From GCA-2706205 sp964215955 (lineage in GTDB: Bacteria; Bdellovibrionota; Bacteriovoracia; Bacteriovoracales; Bacteriovoracaceae), in the NCBI GenBank assembly GCA_964215955.1, contig CAXPDR010000018.1:1-64000 (forward strand): a stretch of 64,000 nucleotides of DNA. The letters are read 5' to 3'. Both the position numbers and the translations under genes were made by a program. This document shows, piece after piece, positions 42,207 through 51,124 of this stretch. Position 1 is the first letter of the stretch; the number at the start of each line of letters is the position of its first letter. The notes beneath the pieces were generated by a model that was given only the letters and a program-made list of their open reading frames with translations, was not told the origin of the DNA and searched no databases.

Positions 42207-43528
42207 TAGAATCTTCTACCTGCGCCATTGTATTTGCCGCGGGATTTATATTGAGTATCGTATTTTTGAGAAATCATAAAGCTTTCAGCCTGAGCCATAG
42301 TATCTATTGCAACACCTACAAGAATCAGTAGAGATGTTCCTCCAAAGTAGAATGGAACTTTTGCAACATTAAATAATATAGCGGGCATCAAACAAATTAT
42401 TGTCATATAAATACTACCCACAAGGGTTAATCTACTTACAACCATATCTAAGAATTCTGCAGTTTTAGCTCCAGGCCTAATTCCCGGAATAAAACCACCA
42501 TTTTTCTTTAATGACTCAGAAATATCCTCAGTTTTGAATTGTATTTGTGCATAAAAATAACAAAAGAATACAATTAATCCAGCAAACACAACATTGTAAA
42601 GAGTTTGACCTGGATATAGAGAAGCTTGAATTGTATCCATGTACATCTTCAAAGGACTTCCTTCAGGTACAAATGTTGAAATAGTTGTAGGAAACCCTAG
42701 TAAAGCTGAAGCGAAAATTGGAGGCATAACCCCAGAAATATTCACCTTAACAGGCAAGTGTGATGATTGACCACCAAACACTCTATTGTTAACTACTCGC
42801 TTAGCGTACTGGACTGGAATCTTTCTAAAAGCTTTTTCAGTGTAGATAATAATCCAAAATGCAGCAATCATAACTGCACCAACTAGCAATAAATTCAATC
42901 CAGAAAGTTCGCCGTTATTAAATAGATTTATTGTATCTCTTATACCTGATGGAATACCAGCTGCAATACCGGCAAAGATAATCAAAGAAATACCATTACC
43001 AATACCTCTTTCTGTAATCTGTTCCCCTAGCCACATAACAAACATAGTACCAGCAGTCAGAGTAATTACTGTAAGAGCTCTAAAGCCTAGACCTGGCTCC
43101 AAAACGATTGGAAGTCCACTTGGGCTTTTAATCGCTTCAAGACCAACAGCAAGACCAAAACCTTGAATCATACAAAGAACAACAGTAGCATATCTTGTCC
43201 ACTGCTGAATTTTTTTATGTCCATCCTGCTCTTTTTGAATTTCTGCCAACGCAGGAAAAGAGACAGCAAGCAAGCTAAAGATAATTGAAGAAGTAATATA
43301 TGGCATAATCCCAAGAGCAAGAACCGAAAATCTCTCTAAGGCTCCACCCGTAAAATTATTAAAGATTCCAAACATTGAACCTTGCATATTATTAAAAAAA
43401 GAAGTCAAGGCAGCCCCATCAATACCAGGAGTTGGTACCTGTGTTGCGACCCTAAATACACCTAGCATTAAAAGTGTGAATAGAACTCTTTTTTGAAGCT
43501 CTTCAATTTTTCCTTGAGCATTTGACAT
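42206..43528 (-). CDS. secY: preprotein translocase subunit SecY
   Basis: 440 residues with ten predicted transmembrane helices, forming the Sec channel. The plug region TPGIDGAALTSFF and the cytoplasmic loops GERGIGNGISLIIFAGI and FGGQSSHLPVKVNISGVMP are typical. It overlaps rplO and adk by one base each. Confidence 0.97.
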   Translation of the reverse strand: MSNAQGKIEELQKRVLFTLLMLGVFRVATQVPTPGIDGAALTSFFNNMQGSMFGIFNNFTGGALERFSVLALGIMPYITSSIIFSLLAVSFPALAEIQKEQDGHKKIQQWTRYATVVLCMIQGFGLAVGLEAIKSPSGLPIVLEPGLGFRALTVITLTAGTMFVMWLGEQITERGIGNGISLIIFAGIAAGIPSGIRDTINLFNNGELSGLNLLLVGAVMIAAFWIIIYTEKAFRKIPVQYAKRVVNNRVFGGQSSHLPVKVNISGVMPPIFASALLGFPTTISTFVPEGSPLKMYMDTIQASLYPGQTLYNVVFAGLIVFFCYFYAQIQFKTEDISESLKKNGGFIPGIRPGAKTAEFLDMVVSRLTLVGSIYMTIICLMPAILFNVAKVPFYFGGTSLLILVGVAIDTMAQAESFMISQKYDTQYKSRGKYNGAGRRF

Positions 43529-43992
43529 TACTTACTTTCCCTAGTTTCAATTTTCCCACCAGCCTTTTCAATTAATTCCTGAGCTGTTTTAGAAAATTTA
43601 GCAATATTTACAAAAGTTAAAGCTGTATTAAATTCACCTTTAGTTAAAACTTTAATTGGTAATCTTTTATTTCTACCATTAAGTAAACCAGCCTCAACAA
43701 GACCTTCTCTTGTAACCTCACCGCTTGAAAATTTAGCAGCAACTTGATCAAGCGTTACAATCGCATATTCAGTTTTAAATGGTGCATTTGAGAAGCCTCT
43801 TTTTGGGAGTCTTCTATAGATAGGCATTTGCCCACCTTCAAAACCAAGCATAACGCCACCACCAGATCTAGCTTTTTGACCTTTGTGACCTTTACCTGCC
43901 TGTGTACCCCATCCAGAACCTTGTCCACGACCGATTCTTTTTGTATTTCTATGAGCACCCTTCGGGCTCTTTAAATTATTTAACGTAAGCAT
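43528..43992 (-). CDS. rplO: 50S ribosomal protein L15
   Basis: 154 residues with the glycine-rich RNA-binding start KRIGRGQGSGWGTQAGKGHKGQ and RRLPKRGFSN. Normal length. It lies between rpmD and secY as expected. Confidence 0.97.
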   Translation of the reverse strand: MLTLNNLKSPKGAHRNTKRIGRGQGSGWGTQAGKGHKGQKARSGGGVMLGFEGGQMPIYRRLPKRGFSNAPFKTEYAIVTLDQVAAKFSSGEVTREGLVEAGLLNGRNKRLPIKVLTKGEFNTALTFVNIAKFSKTAQELIEKAGGKIETRESK

Positions 43993-44015
43993 AATTACCC
44001 CAATAAAAAATTAAA

Positions 44016-44198
44016 TTATTTTTCCTCAACAATTTCTACCATGTGGATAATTTTCTTAATCATCCCTCTTACACAAGAAGTGTTTTCAAGAGTTTTAGTA
44101 GAACCAATTTTTCTTAAACCTAAACCTCTAACATTAGCTTTTTGCTTTTCTGTGCAAGAGATCGGGCTTTTTTTCAATTTAACTGTAATAGTTCCCAT
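44016..44198 (-). CDS. rpmD: 50S ribosomal protein L30
   Basis: 60 residues: an ITVKLKKSPISCTEKQKANV start and a RGLGLRKIGSTKTLENT core typical of bacterial L30. It is 12 nt downstream of rpsE. Confidence 0.93.
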   Translation of the reverse strand: MGTITVKLKKSPISCTEKQKANVRGLGLRKIGSTKTLENTSCVRGMIKKIIHMVEIVEEK

Positions 44199-44210
44199 TT
44201 TTTACCTCAA

Positions 44211-44804
44211 TTATTTAACTTTAGAGATTCTTAAAGATTTAGCATCTACACCTCTTGAAGCAGCTACCTGCTCAACAGATCTTAATTGTGTAAAAGCTTT
44301 AAAAGTTGCTTTAACAACATTATGAGGATTACTTCCTCTCAATGATTTAGTTAAAACATTTTTAATTCCTGCTAACTCTAGGATCGTACGACATGCACCT
44401 GCGGCCTTAACCCCAGTACCTTCTGCAGCTGGTTTAAACAAAATCTTCCCAGCATCGAATTCACCTAAAACTTCGTGTGGTATAGTTCCGTTTTCAACAG
44501 GTATACTAATCATTTTTTTACTAGCTTCCTGTGATGCTTTTCTAATTGCATCTGGAACTTCTTTAGCCTTACCAAGACCAAACCCAACTTTACCTTTTTG
44601 ATCACCAACGATTACAAGAGCTGAGAAAGAAAATCTTCTACCACCCTTAACAACTTTAGCTACTCTATTTACGGCAACTACTCTTTCTTCTACATCTGGA
44701 GCAGTTGTTTCAGCCTTTTTTGATGCTCTTGGAGCTCTTGAAGGTCTTTTACCTTTCTTTTCTTCAGCTGGTTTTTTTTCTACATTTTCATTTTCTGTAG
44801 TCAT
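44211..44804 (-). CDS. rpsE: 30S ribosomal protein S5
   Basis: 197 residues from the ATG at 44804; an ATG two codons earlier is too close to the AGGGG ribosome-binding site. A Lys/Glu-rich N-terminal extension of about 40 residues precedes the normal RVAKVVKGGRRFSFSALVIVGD RNA-binding part (split for length here) and GAGAC-like GVKAAGACRTILELAG. It supports decoding fidelity. The extension is longer than in E. coli. Confidence 0.96.
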   Translation of the reverse strand: MTTENENVEKKPAEEKKGKRPSRAPRASKKAETTAPDVEERVVAVNRVAKVVKGGRRFSFSALVIVGDQKGKVGFGLGKAKEVPDAIRKASQEASKKMISIPVENGTIPHEVLGEFDAGKILFKPAAEGTGVKAAGACRTILELAGIKNVLTKSLRGSNPHNVVKATFKAFTQLRSVEQVAASRGVDAKSLRISKVK

Positions 44805-44819
44805 TATCATTTCCCCTAA

Positions 44820-45194
44820 TTAGATTTGAATTCCACCTTCTCTGATAGAATCAGCTAGTGTCGCGATAACGCCAGTATACTTCTTCCCATTTCTATCAAA
44901 AACAGCATTTTTAATATTGTTCTCACCAAGCTTTTTAGCAACTTCAGCACCTACGGCCTTAGCACTTTCTACATTAGATGAACTACCAACAGCATTCTTA
45001 CCAAAAGTTTGTACAGAAAATAATGTTTTACTTTCGGCATCATTCACAACCTGAACAAAGATATTAGAGTTTGTCTTTGTAGCACAAATTCTTGGTCTAT
45101 CAGTTGACCCAATAACTTTTTTTCTGATTGAAAGTTTTCTTCTTGCTTCTTTAGCTTTTGAAGCATTTTTTATCGTTTTTAATGATTTTCTCAT
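44820..45194 (-). CDS. rplR: 50S ribosomal protein L18
   Basis: 124 residues with RKKVIGSTDRPRICATKTN and ending YTGVIATLADSIREGGIQI, which binds 5S rRNA. Normal length and position between rplF and rpsE. Confidence 0.97.
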   Translation of the reverse strand: MRKSLKTIKNASKAKEARRKLSIRKKVIGSTDRPRICATKTNSNIFVQVVNDAESKTLFSVQTFGKNAVGSSSNVESAKAVGAEVAKKLGENNIKNAVFDRNGKKYTGVIATLADSIREGGIQI

Positions 45195-45209
45195 ATTATC
45201 ACCTATAAA

Positions 45210-45749
45210 TTATTTCTTACCACCAGTTTTACCAGCTTTTCTAATGATGTGCTCATCAGCGTATCTGATACCTTTACCTTTATACGGCTCAGGTGGTCTG
45301 AAAGATCTTATTTTCGCTGCTGCGAATCCTACTAATTCTTTATTAGCTCCAGTAATCTCAATTGAAGTCTTATTAACTTTAGCTGAAACACCTTCTGGAA
45401 GCTCATAATCGATTGGGTGTGAATAACCAAGGTTTAGTGTTAACTTAGAACCTGATACTGCAGCCTTGTAACCAACCCCAGTGAATTCTAAGTTTTTATT
45501 CCAACCAGTCGTTACACCAACAACCATATTATTAATTAAAGTTCTAGTTAGTCCCCATAATGCTCTGTTCTTATTAGAACCATCTACAGGATTAACAATT
45601 ACTTCATTATTTTCTTGTTTAACATCAACTCCCTCGTGGTGAGTAAATGTTAGCTGACCATTCGGCCCCTTTACATCTATTTTTCTATCAGCAATTGTTA
45701 CAGTTACTTTTTCTGGAACAGCTACTGGTTTTTTACCAATTCTTGACAT
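45210..45749 (-). CDS. rplF: 50S ribosomal protein L6
   Basis: 179 residues from the ATG at 45749, set by an AGGAG 6 nt upstream; the in-frame TTG two codons earlier is not needed. It has MSRIGKKPVAVP, and the C-terminal RPPEPYKGKGIRYADE signature of L6. Confidence 0.97.
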   Translation of the reverse strand: MSRIGKKPVAVPEKVTVTIADRKIDVKGPNGQLTFTHHEGVDVKQENNEVIVNPVDGSNKNRALWGLTRTLINNMVVGVTTGWNKNLEFTGVGYKAAVSGSKLTLNLGYSHPIDYELPEGVSAKVNKTSIEITGANKELVGFAAAKIRSFRPPEPYKGKGIRYADEHIIRKAGKTGGKK

Positions 45750-45758
45750 GGTCAACTC

Positions 45759-46139
45759 CTACCAAACGTTACAAAGAACTTCGCCACCTAACTTCATCGC
45801 TTTTGCTTTTCTTGATGAAACAACACCAGCTGAAGTAGACACTACAGATACACCTAAACCACTTAGGACTCTTGGCATTTCTCTGTACCCTTTATAAACT
45901 CTAAGACCTGGCTTAGAAACTCTTTGGATACCAATGATTGCATCGTCTTTAAGCGCAATTCTTAATGTTAAGTTATTATCTTTTACTAATACTTTAAAAT
46001 TTCTGATAAAGCCTTCTTCTTTTAAAACTTTACAGATATTTGCTTTAATCTTACTAGCTGGCATATCAACTTTAGTGTGATTTGCAGCCGCACCGTTTCT
46101 GATTCTAGTAAGCATATCAGCTACAGGATCTGTCATCAT
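45759..46139 (-). CDS. rpsH: 30S ribosomal protein S8
   Basis: 126 residues starting MTDPVADMLTRIRNG (one extra Met before it) with the C-terminal GVSVVSTSAGVVSSRKA and GGEVLCNVW. Binds 16S rRNA helix 21 and in E. coli represses the spc operon. Normal length. Confidence 0.97.
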   Translation of the reverse strand: MMTDPVADMLTRIRNGAAANHTKVDMPASKIKANICKVLKEEGFIRNFKVLVKDNNLTLRIALKDDAIIGIQRVSKPGLRVYKGYREMPRVLSGLGVSVVSTSAGVVSSRKAKAMKLGGEVLCNVW

Positions 46140-46151
46140 AATTTATGTCTC

Positions 46152-46457
46152 CTACCAACTAGCCTTAGTCACACCAGGAATCATACCTTTGTGAGCTAAT
46201 TCTCTAAAAGTTATTCTGCTCATTCTGAAATCTCTGTATACACCTCTTGGTCTACCAGTAATTTCACATCTATTTCTTACTCTGATTCTAGAAGTATCTC
46301 TAGGCATTTTCTGAAGCTTCATCATTGCCGAATCTCTTTCTTCATCAGACTTTGTTTCATCAGTAATAATAGCACGTAAGGCAGCTCTTTTAGCTTCACC
46401 TTTCTCGGCCATTTTTCTTCTTCTATTATTTTTTGCAATTGAACTAATTTTAGCCAT
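46152..46457 (-). CDS. rpsN: 30S ribosomal protein S14 (zinc-independent form)
   Basis: 101 residues with RDTSRIRVRNRCEITGRPRG and the end REMAHKG-like FRELAHKGMIPGVTKASW. It is the long form lacking the CxxC zinc motif of the short S14. Position after rplE is canonical. Confidence 0.97.
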   Translation of the reverse strand: MAKISSIAKNNRRRKMAEKGEAKRAALRAIITDETKSDEERDSAMMKLQKMPRDTSRIRVRNRCEITGRPRGVYRDFRMSRITFRELAHKGMIPGVTKASW

Positions 46458-46467
46458 AATTTATTCC

Positions 46468-47013
46468 TTATTTCTCTCTGAACGGCATTCCGAACATTTT
46501 TAATAAATCACGACCTTCCTCGTTCGTTCCAGCAGTCGTAACAAAAGAAATACCCATTCCTCTCACTTTATCAATTTTATCGTAGTTGATTTCTGGGAAC
46601 ATGATTTGCTCTTTAATACCTAAAGAGTAGTTACCCTTACCGTCAAATGCTTTTGGATTAAGACCTCTAAAGTCTTTAACTCTTGGAAGAGAAAAACAAA
46701 TTAATCTATCTAAGAATTCATACATTCTTGCACCTCTAAGAGTAACAGATGCACCTAATGCTTGCCCTTCTCTTAGCTTAAATGATGCGATTGAGTTCTT
46801 TGCTCTAGCAACCACTGGCTTTTGACCAGAAATTGTAGCAAGGTCGCTCATAATGCTCTCTACAATTTTCCCGTTAGTTACTGCATCTCTCGTAACACAG
46901 TTAATAACGATTTTTTCCAATTTAGGAATTTGATGAACGTTTTTATAGCTATATTTATCCATCATGTTTTTCTTTATCTCTGATGTATACAGAGACTTTA
47001 ATCTCGTTGTCAT
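46468..47013 (-). CDS. rplE: 50S ribosomal protein L5
   Basis: 181 residues containing KIVINCVTRDAVTNGK and GQKPVVARAKNSIASFKLR, and IKEQIMFPEINYDKI before the C-terminus. Binds 5S rRNA in the central protuberance. Confidence 0.97.
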   Translation of the reverse strand: MTTRLKSLYTSEIKKNMMDKYSYKNVHQIPKLEKIVINCVTRDAVTNGKIVESIMSDLATISGQKPVVARAKNSIASFKLREGQALGASVTLRGARMYEFLDRLICFSLPRVKDFRGLNPKAFDGKGNYSLGIKEQIMFPEINYDKIDKVRGMGISFVTTAGTNEEGRDLLKMFGMPFREK

Positions 47014-47026
47014 GGATAATCCCTTA

Positions 47027-47338
47027 TTATTCTAATGTAGAACCGCATGAAACAGCGACTCTAACCTTTTTACCATCTTTATTTTCAATTCTTACTCTTG
47101 TAGCTTTTCCAGTTTTTGGAGAAACTACAGCAATATTAGAAATATGAATACCTTTCTCCAAATCAGCAAAACCACCATTCGGGTTTTCTTGAGTTGGCTT
47201 AATTGCTTTCTTAACTGTATTCACACCTTCAACAATTACCGTTTTTTGTTTAAAGTTAATAGACTTAACTTTACCTTTTTTACCGTTATCCTTACCTGCA
47301 AGAACAACTACTTCATCGTTTACTTTTAACTTTTGCAT
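47027..47338 (-). CDS. rplX: 50S ribosomal protein L24
   Basis: 103 residues with a KOW motif (VVLAGKDNGKKGKVKSI) and EKGIHISNIAVVSPKTGKA. It helps initiate 50S assembly. Normal length and position. Confidence 0.96.
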   Translation of the reverse strand: MQKLKVNDEVVVLAGKDNGKKGKVKSINFKQKTVIVEGVNTVKKAIKPTQENPNGGFADLEKGIHISNIAVVSPKTGKATRVRIENKDGKKVRVAVSCGSTLE

Positions 47339-47356
47339 AATTTCTACCTATATTCC

Positions 47357-47728
47357 CTATAGTACTTCTGGAGCAAGAGAACAGATTTTCGTGAAGCTTT
47401 TATTTCTTAACTCTCTAGCAACTGGACCAAAGATACGGGTACCAACAGGATCACTCCCTTGATTACCAAGAATAACAACACTATTTTTATCAAATCTAAT
47501 ATAAGATCCGTCTTCTCTTCTCACAGGGTACGTAGTTCTAACGATAACTGCTTTTTTAACATCACCTTTCTTGATTTTCCCACCAGGAAGTGCTTGCTGA
47601 ACAGCTACAACTATAACATCACCTAAGTTTGCAGACATTCTCTTTGAACCACCAAGAACCTTGATACATTTAACGATCTTAGCTCCTGAATTATCTGCAA
47701 CTTCTAATTTAGACTGCATTTGAATCAT
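47357..47728 (-). CDS. rplN: 50S ribosomal protein L14
   Basis: 123 residues with the start MIQMQSKLEVADNSGAK and GTRIFGPVARELR near the end. Very conserved family; first Met fits the usual start. Confidence 0.98.
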   Translation of the reverse strand: MIQMQSKLEVADNSGAKIVKCIKVLGGSKRMSANLGDVIVVAVQQALPGGKIKKGDVKKAVIVRTTYPVRREDGSYIRFDKNSVVILGNQGSDPVGTRIFGPVARELRNKSFTKICSLAPEVL

Positions 47729-47748
47729 AATCTACTCCGATTTTCTTG

Positions 47749-47997
47749 TTAGTTAATACCAACAAGCTCCCATTTCTTAAGCTTTGAGAATGGTCTAGAC
47801 TCAATAATAGTTACTGTGTCACCAGACTTAGCTTTGTTTTCACTATCATGAGCATGATATTTCTTAGTTTTAGTTACGAACTTTGAATAAATCGGGTGCT
47901 TAAACCTTCTTTGAACTAAAACCACGATAGACTTGTCAGACTTATCGCTCACAACAGTACCTTTAAGTGTTCTTTTGAAACCTTTTTGAGTACTCAT
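47749..47997 (-). CDS. rpsQ: 30S ribosomal protein S17
   Basis: 82 residues of OB fold with LKGTVVSDKSDKSIVVLVQ, KYHAHDSENKAKSGD and a C-terminal ESRPFSKLKKWELV, all standard for S17. Confidence 0.97.
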   Translation of the reverse strand: MSTQKGFKRTLKGTVVSDKSDKSIVVLVQRRFKHPIYSKFVTKTKKYHAHDSENKAKSGDTVTIIESRPFSKLKKWELVGIN

Positions 47998-47999
47998 AA

Positions 48000-48194
48000 T
48001 TATTTACTCTCTTTACTGTTTAATACTGTTAATAATCTTGCAATATCTCTTTTAAGAGTCGTAAGTAAATGAGACTTTTCAACACTAGTTGTGTTTTTCT
48101 GAAGCCTTAAATTAAAAAGCTCCTTTCTTAACTCACTTACCTTCTGGTTTATTGCATCACCATCAAGCTTACTTATTTCACTCATTTTTAACAT
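48000..48194 (-). CDS. rpmC: 50S ribosomal protein L29
   Basis: 64 residues, two helices, with ELRKELFNLRLQK typical of L29. The ATG at 48194 is set by GAGGT 8 nt upstream. It is preceded by an unusual 60-nt gap holding a palindrome and a motif shared with the rpsL leader. Confidence 0.95.
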   Translation of the reverse strand: MLKMSEISKLDGDAINQKVSELRKELFNLRLQKNTTSVEKSHLLTTLKRDIARLLTVLNSKESK

Positions 48195-48205
48195 GATTGA
48201 TACCT

Positions 48206-48221
48206 CAATAAAATTTTATTG
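48206..48221. repeat. 16-bp perfect palindrome in the rpmC leader
   Basis: CAATAAAATTTTATTG lies between the rplP stop and the rpmC start, ending right before the ribosome-binding site GAGG. It could form a weak AT hairpin. Confidence 0.6.
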
Positions 48222-48234
48222 TTGGACGCTTATA

Positions 48235-48249
48235 TAACACTTGGCCCAA
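48235..48249 (-). promoter_or_regulatory. 15-nt motif shared by rpmC and rpsL leaders, copy 1
   Basis: On the minus strand TTGGGCCAAGTGTTA lies 6 nt after the rplP stop and 41 nt before rpmC. The rpsL leader has the same motif with one change. Function unknown; promoter, antiterminator or protein-binding site are options. Confidence 0.45.
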
Positions 48250-48254
48250 AAATA

Positions 48255-48665
48255 CTACTGTTCTTTTGTAATTATTTTAGTTTTTACAGGTAATTTATAC
48301 ATCGCTAATTTAAGTGCCTCTTTTGCAAGTTCATGCTCAACACCTAAAATCTCAAATAAAACCCTACCTGGTTTAATTACAGCAACCCACTTCTCTGGAG
48401 AACCTTTACCTTTCCCCATTCTAACTTCAGCAGGCTTTTTAGTAAGAGACTTATCAGGGAAGATCTTAATCCAAATTTTCCCACCTCTTTTAGTCTTTCT
48501 TGAAATCGCGATACGGGCAGCTTCAATTTGTCTATTAGTGATGTATCCACACTCAGTAGCCTGGATAGCAATATCACCATAAGCAATTTTGTTACCTCTA
48601 TTTGCAGCACCTTTCATTCTACCTTTCTGCTGCTTTCTCCATTTAACTTTCTTTGGACTTAACAT
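48255..48665 (-). CDS. rplP: 50S ribosomal protein L16
   Basis: 136 residues with KWRKQQKGRMKGAANRGNK, GKGKGSPEKWVAVIKPGRV and a basic C-terminus. It contacts the A-site tRNA. Normal length. Confidence 0.97.
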   Translation of the reverse strand: MLSPKKVKWRKQQKGRMKGAANRGNKIAYGDIAIQATECGYITNRQIEAARIAISRKTKRGGKIWIKIFPDKSLTKKPAEVRMGKGKGSPEKWVAVIKPGRVLFEILGVEHELAKEALKLAMYKLPVKTKIITKEQ

Positions 48666-48723
48666 TTTTTACCTCAATGCTAGTAATTAGCTATTAATTA
48701 CATAAACGTGTAAAATTTACACA

Positions 48724-49350
48724 TTATACGTAAATCTCTCCCTTATATACCCAAACTTTAACACCGATGATTCCGTATGCTGTTTTTGCTTCAGCAATTT
48801 CGTAATCAATATCAGCTCTAAGAGTATGTAGAGGAACTTTTCTCTCTGAGTAACCTTCGTTTCTTGCCATTTCAGCTCCACCAAGTCTACCAGAACATTT
48901 AACTTTGATACCTTTAACACCAGATCTAAAAGCGGAAGTCATAACTTTTTTCATCGCTCTTCTAAATGCAACTCTTTTCTCAAGTTGAGCAGCAATATTT
49001 TCAGCAATAAGTTTTGCTTCAGCATCAGGTCTTTTAACCTCAGCAATATTAAAGAAAATAGCACCTTTAGTAATTTTCTTTAAATCAGCTCTAATCTTAT
49101 CGATACCAGCACCTTTTTTACCAATCGCAACACCTGGCTTAGCCGAGTAAACAGTAACTTTAACTTGATCAGAAGTTCTTGTTATTTCTGTTTTTGCAAT
49201 AGAAGCATTTGAAAGGTTCTTTTCAATATACTTACGAATTTTAAGGTCTTCTTGAAGAGTTTCGCCGTAGTTATCCTTAGAATACCAGTTTGAATGCCAA
49301 CCCTTAATGTAACCTAGTCTAAAACCATATGGATGTACTTTTTGTCCCAT
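48724..49350 (-). CDS. rpsC: 30S ribosomal protein S3
   Basis: 208 residues with the start MGQKVHPYGFRLGYIKGWHS, the KH-domain GVAIGKKGAGIDKIRADL, and GAEMARNEGYSERKVPLHTL in the C-terminal domain. Full length. Confidence 0.98.
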   Translation of the reverse strand: MGQKVHPYGFRLGYIKGWHSNWYSKDNYGETLQEDLKIRKYIEKNLSNASIAKTEITRTSDQVKVTVYSAKPGVAIGKKGAGIDKIRADLKKITKGAIFFNIAEVKRPDAEAKLIAENIAAQLEKRVAFRRAMKKVMTSAFRSGVKGIKVKCSGRLGGAEMARNEGYSERKVPLHTLRADIDYEIAEAKTAYGIIGVKVWVYKGEIYV

Positions 49351-49360
49351 TATTTATTCC

Positions 49361-49693
49361 TTATGCTTCTTTTAAAGCAACTTTTACGTAGCTAGTTCTT
49401 TTCTTAATTCTAAAAGCACGACCTTGAGCTCTTGGCTGAATACGCTTAAGTGTCGGACCTTCGTCTACCATGATTTCACCAATAACAAGATTATCTAAAT
49501 CATATTTTTCACTATCTGAAGCAATCTGAAGACCACTATTTAATAGTTTTGTTAACATGATTGCAATCTCTTTCTTCTCGTTGAAACGTAGAATATGCAT
49601 TGCTTCTTCTACTTTCTTGTTTCTGATTAGATTGGCAACTTGTCTAACTTTTTGAGCTGATTTATTTACACTATTATTTTTTACAACAATCAT
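49361..49693 (-). CDS. rplV: 50S ribosomal protein L22
   Basis: 110 residues with SAQKVRQVANLIRNKKVEEA and GPTLKRIQPRAQGRAFRI, the latter ending the tunnel-lining loop. Normal length and position. Confidence 0.97.
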   Translation of the reverse strand: MIVVKNNSVNKSAQKVRQVANLIRNKKVEEAMHILRFNEKKEIAIMLTKLLNSGLQIASDSEKYDLDNLVIGEIMVDEGPTLKRIQPRAQGRAFRIKKRTSYVKVALKEA

Positions 49694-49703
49694 AATGCCC
49701 TAC

Positions 49704-49982
49704 CTATCTCTTAGACTTTTTATCAGCACCGTGGCCGTAATAAGTTCTAGTTAATGAAAATTCCCCAAGCTTATGACCAACCATATTGTCTGTAACAAAT
49801 ACTGGAATGAATTTCTTTCCATTATGAACAGCAAAAGTTAATCCGATGAACTCAGGAATTATTGTTGATCTTCTAGACCAAGTCTTAATAACCTTATTTG
49901 CTTTACCTTCTTTTTGAGCTTTTTCAACCTGCTTAAGAAGAGAAAAATCAATGTAAGGTCCTTTTTTAATTGAACGAGCCAT
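49704..49982 (-). CDS. rpsS: 30S ribosomal protein S19
   Basis: 92 residues: MARSIKKGPYIDFSLLKQV start, WSRRSTIIPEFIGLT and the end HKLGEFSLTRTYYGHGADKK. Standard length. Confidence 0.98.
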   Translation of the reverse strand: MARSIKKGPYIDFSLLKQVEKAQKEGKANKVIKTWSRRSTIIPEFIGLTFAVHNGKKFIPVFVTDNMVGHKLGEFSLTRTYYGHGADKKSKR

Positions 49983-49997
49983 TTATATTCTCCTAAA

Positions 49998-50822
49998 TTA
50001 CTTTCTTCTCTTAACAATGAACTTATTAGTTCTCTTGTTCTTTCTAGTCTTATAACCCTTAGTTGGTTTACCCCAAGGTGTAACTGGGTGTCTACCACCT
50101 GATGTTCTACCTTCACCACCACCATGTGGGTGATCGATTGGGTTCATAACAACACCTCTAACTGAAGGTCTTTTACCTCTAAGTCTACTCTTACCTGCTT
50201 TTGCGATAACAATTTGCTCGTGCTCTAAGTTACCAACCTGACCAATTGTTGCTCTACAGTTAATTTTAACTTTTCTAACTTCACCAGAAGGTAATCTTAA
50301 AAGAGCCTCATTAGTTTCTTTAGCCATTAATTGAGCATACGAACCAGCAGATCTTGCTAATTGCCCACCTCTTTTTGGGTGAAGCTCAACATTGTGAACC
50401 AAAGTACCAACTGGAATATCTTTTAGTAATTTAGAGTTTCCAACTTTAATATCTGCAGTATCAGAAGAAATAACAGTATCCCCAACATTTAACCCATTAG
50501 GAGCTAGGATATAAGTTTTTTCACCGTCAGCATAACAGATAAGTGCGATATTACATGTTCTATTTGGATCATACTCAATAGATTTAACTGTCGCAGGAAT
50601 ATCTGACTTCTGTCTTTTAAAATCAATAATTCTATATTTTTGCTTAACACCACCACCTCTTCTTCTAGAAGTGATTCTTCCTAATGCATTTCTACCAGCT
50701 GTTTTACTTTTTGGAGCTAGTAGGGATTTCTTAGGTTTTGCACCTTTTGTAAGTGCATCACTATTTTGGACAACCATGTGTCTAAGTGAAGGAGTGGTTG
50801 GTTTAAATTTTTTAACACCCAT
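49998..50822 (-). CDS. rplB: 50S ribosomal protein L2
   Basis: 274 residues. RITSRRRGGGVKQKYRIIDF, LPSGEVRKVKINCRATIGQV, and the catalytic-centre loop VVMNPIDHPHGGGEGRTSGG are intact. A primary 23S-binding protein near the peptidyl transferase centre. Confidence 0.98.
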   Translation of the reverse strand: MGVKKFKPTTPSLRHMVVQNSDALTKGAKPKKSLLAPKSKTAGRNALGRITSRRRGGGVKQKYRIIDFKRQKSDIPATVKSIEYDPNRTCNIALICYADGEKTYILAPNGLNVGDTVISSDTADIKVGNSKLLKDIPVGTLVHNVELHPKRGGQLARSAGSYAQLMAKETNEALLRLPSGEVRKVKINCRATIGQVGNLEHEQIVIAKAGKSRLRGKRPSVRGVVMNPIDHPHGGGEGRTSGGRHPVTPWGKPTKGYKTRKNKRTNKFIVKRRK

Positions 50823-50835
50823 AATAACCTCTTAA

Positions 50836-51123
50836 TTAAATTCCTTGAAAAAGTTCAAGTTTCTGTCCATCTTGAATTTTAACATAAGCTTTCTTCCACG
50901 AAGAAGTCTTCTTTGTTAAACGGCCAGCTCTTTTCACTTTTCCTGGTAAAATTGCAGTTCTAACGTCAACAACTTTTACGTCAAACATTGACTCAACTGC
51001 GTCTTTAATCTGATACTTGTTAGCCTTCTTCTGAACTTTAAATACGTATCTGTTTGTACTTTCAGTTTCGATTGAAGACTTTTCAGTTAGTAACGGTTTA
51101 ATTAATACTTGTTCTACATGCAT
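50836..51123 (-). CDS. rplW: 50S ribosomal protein L23
   Basis: 95 residues with IKPLLTEKSSIETESTNRYV and FDVKVVDVRTAILPGK. It lines the tunnel exit and docks trigger factor and SRP. It lies 1 nt after rplD. Confidence 0.96.
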   Translation of the reverse strand: MHVEQVLIKPLLTEKSSIETESTNRYVFKVQKKANKYQIKDAVESMFDVKVVDVRTAILPGKVKRAGRLTKKTSSWKKAYVKIQDGQKLELFQGI

Positions 51124-51124
51124 A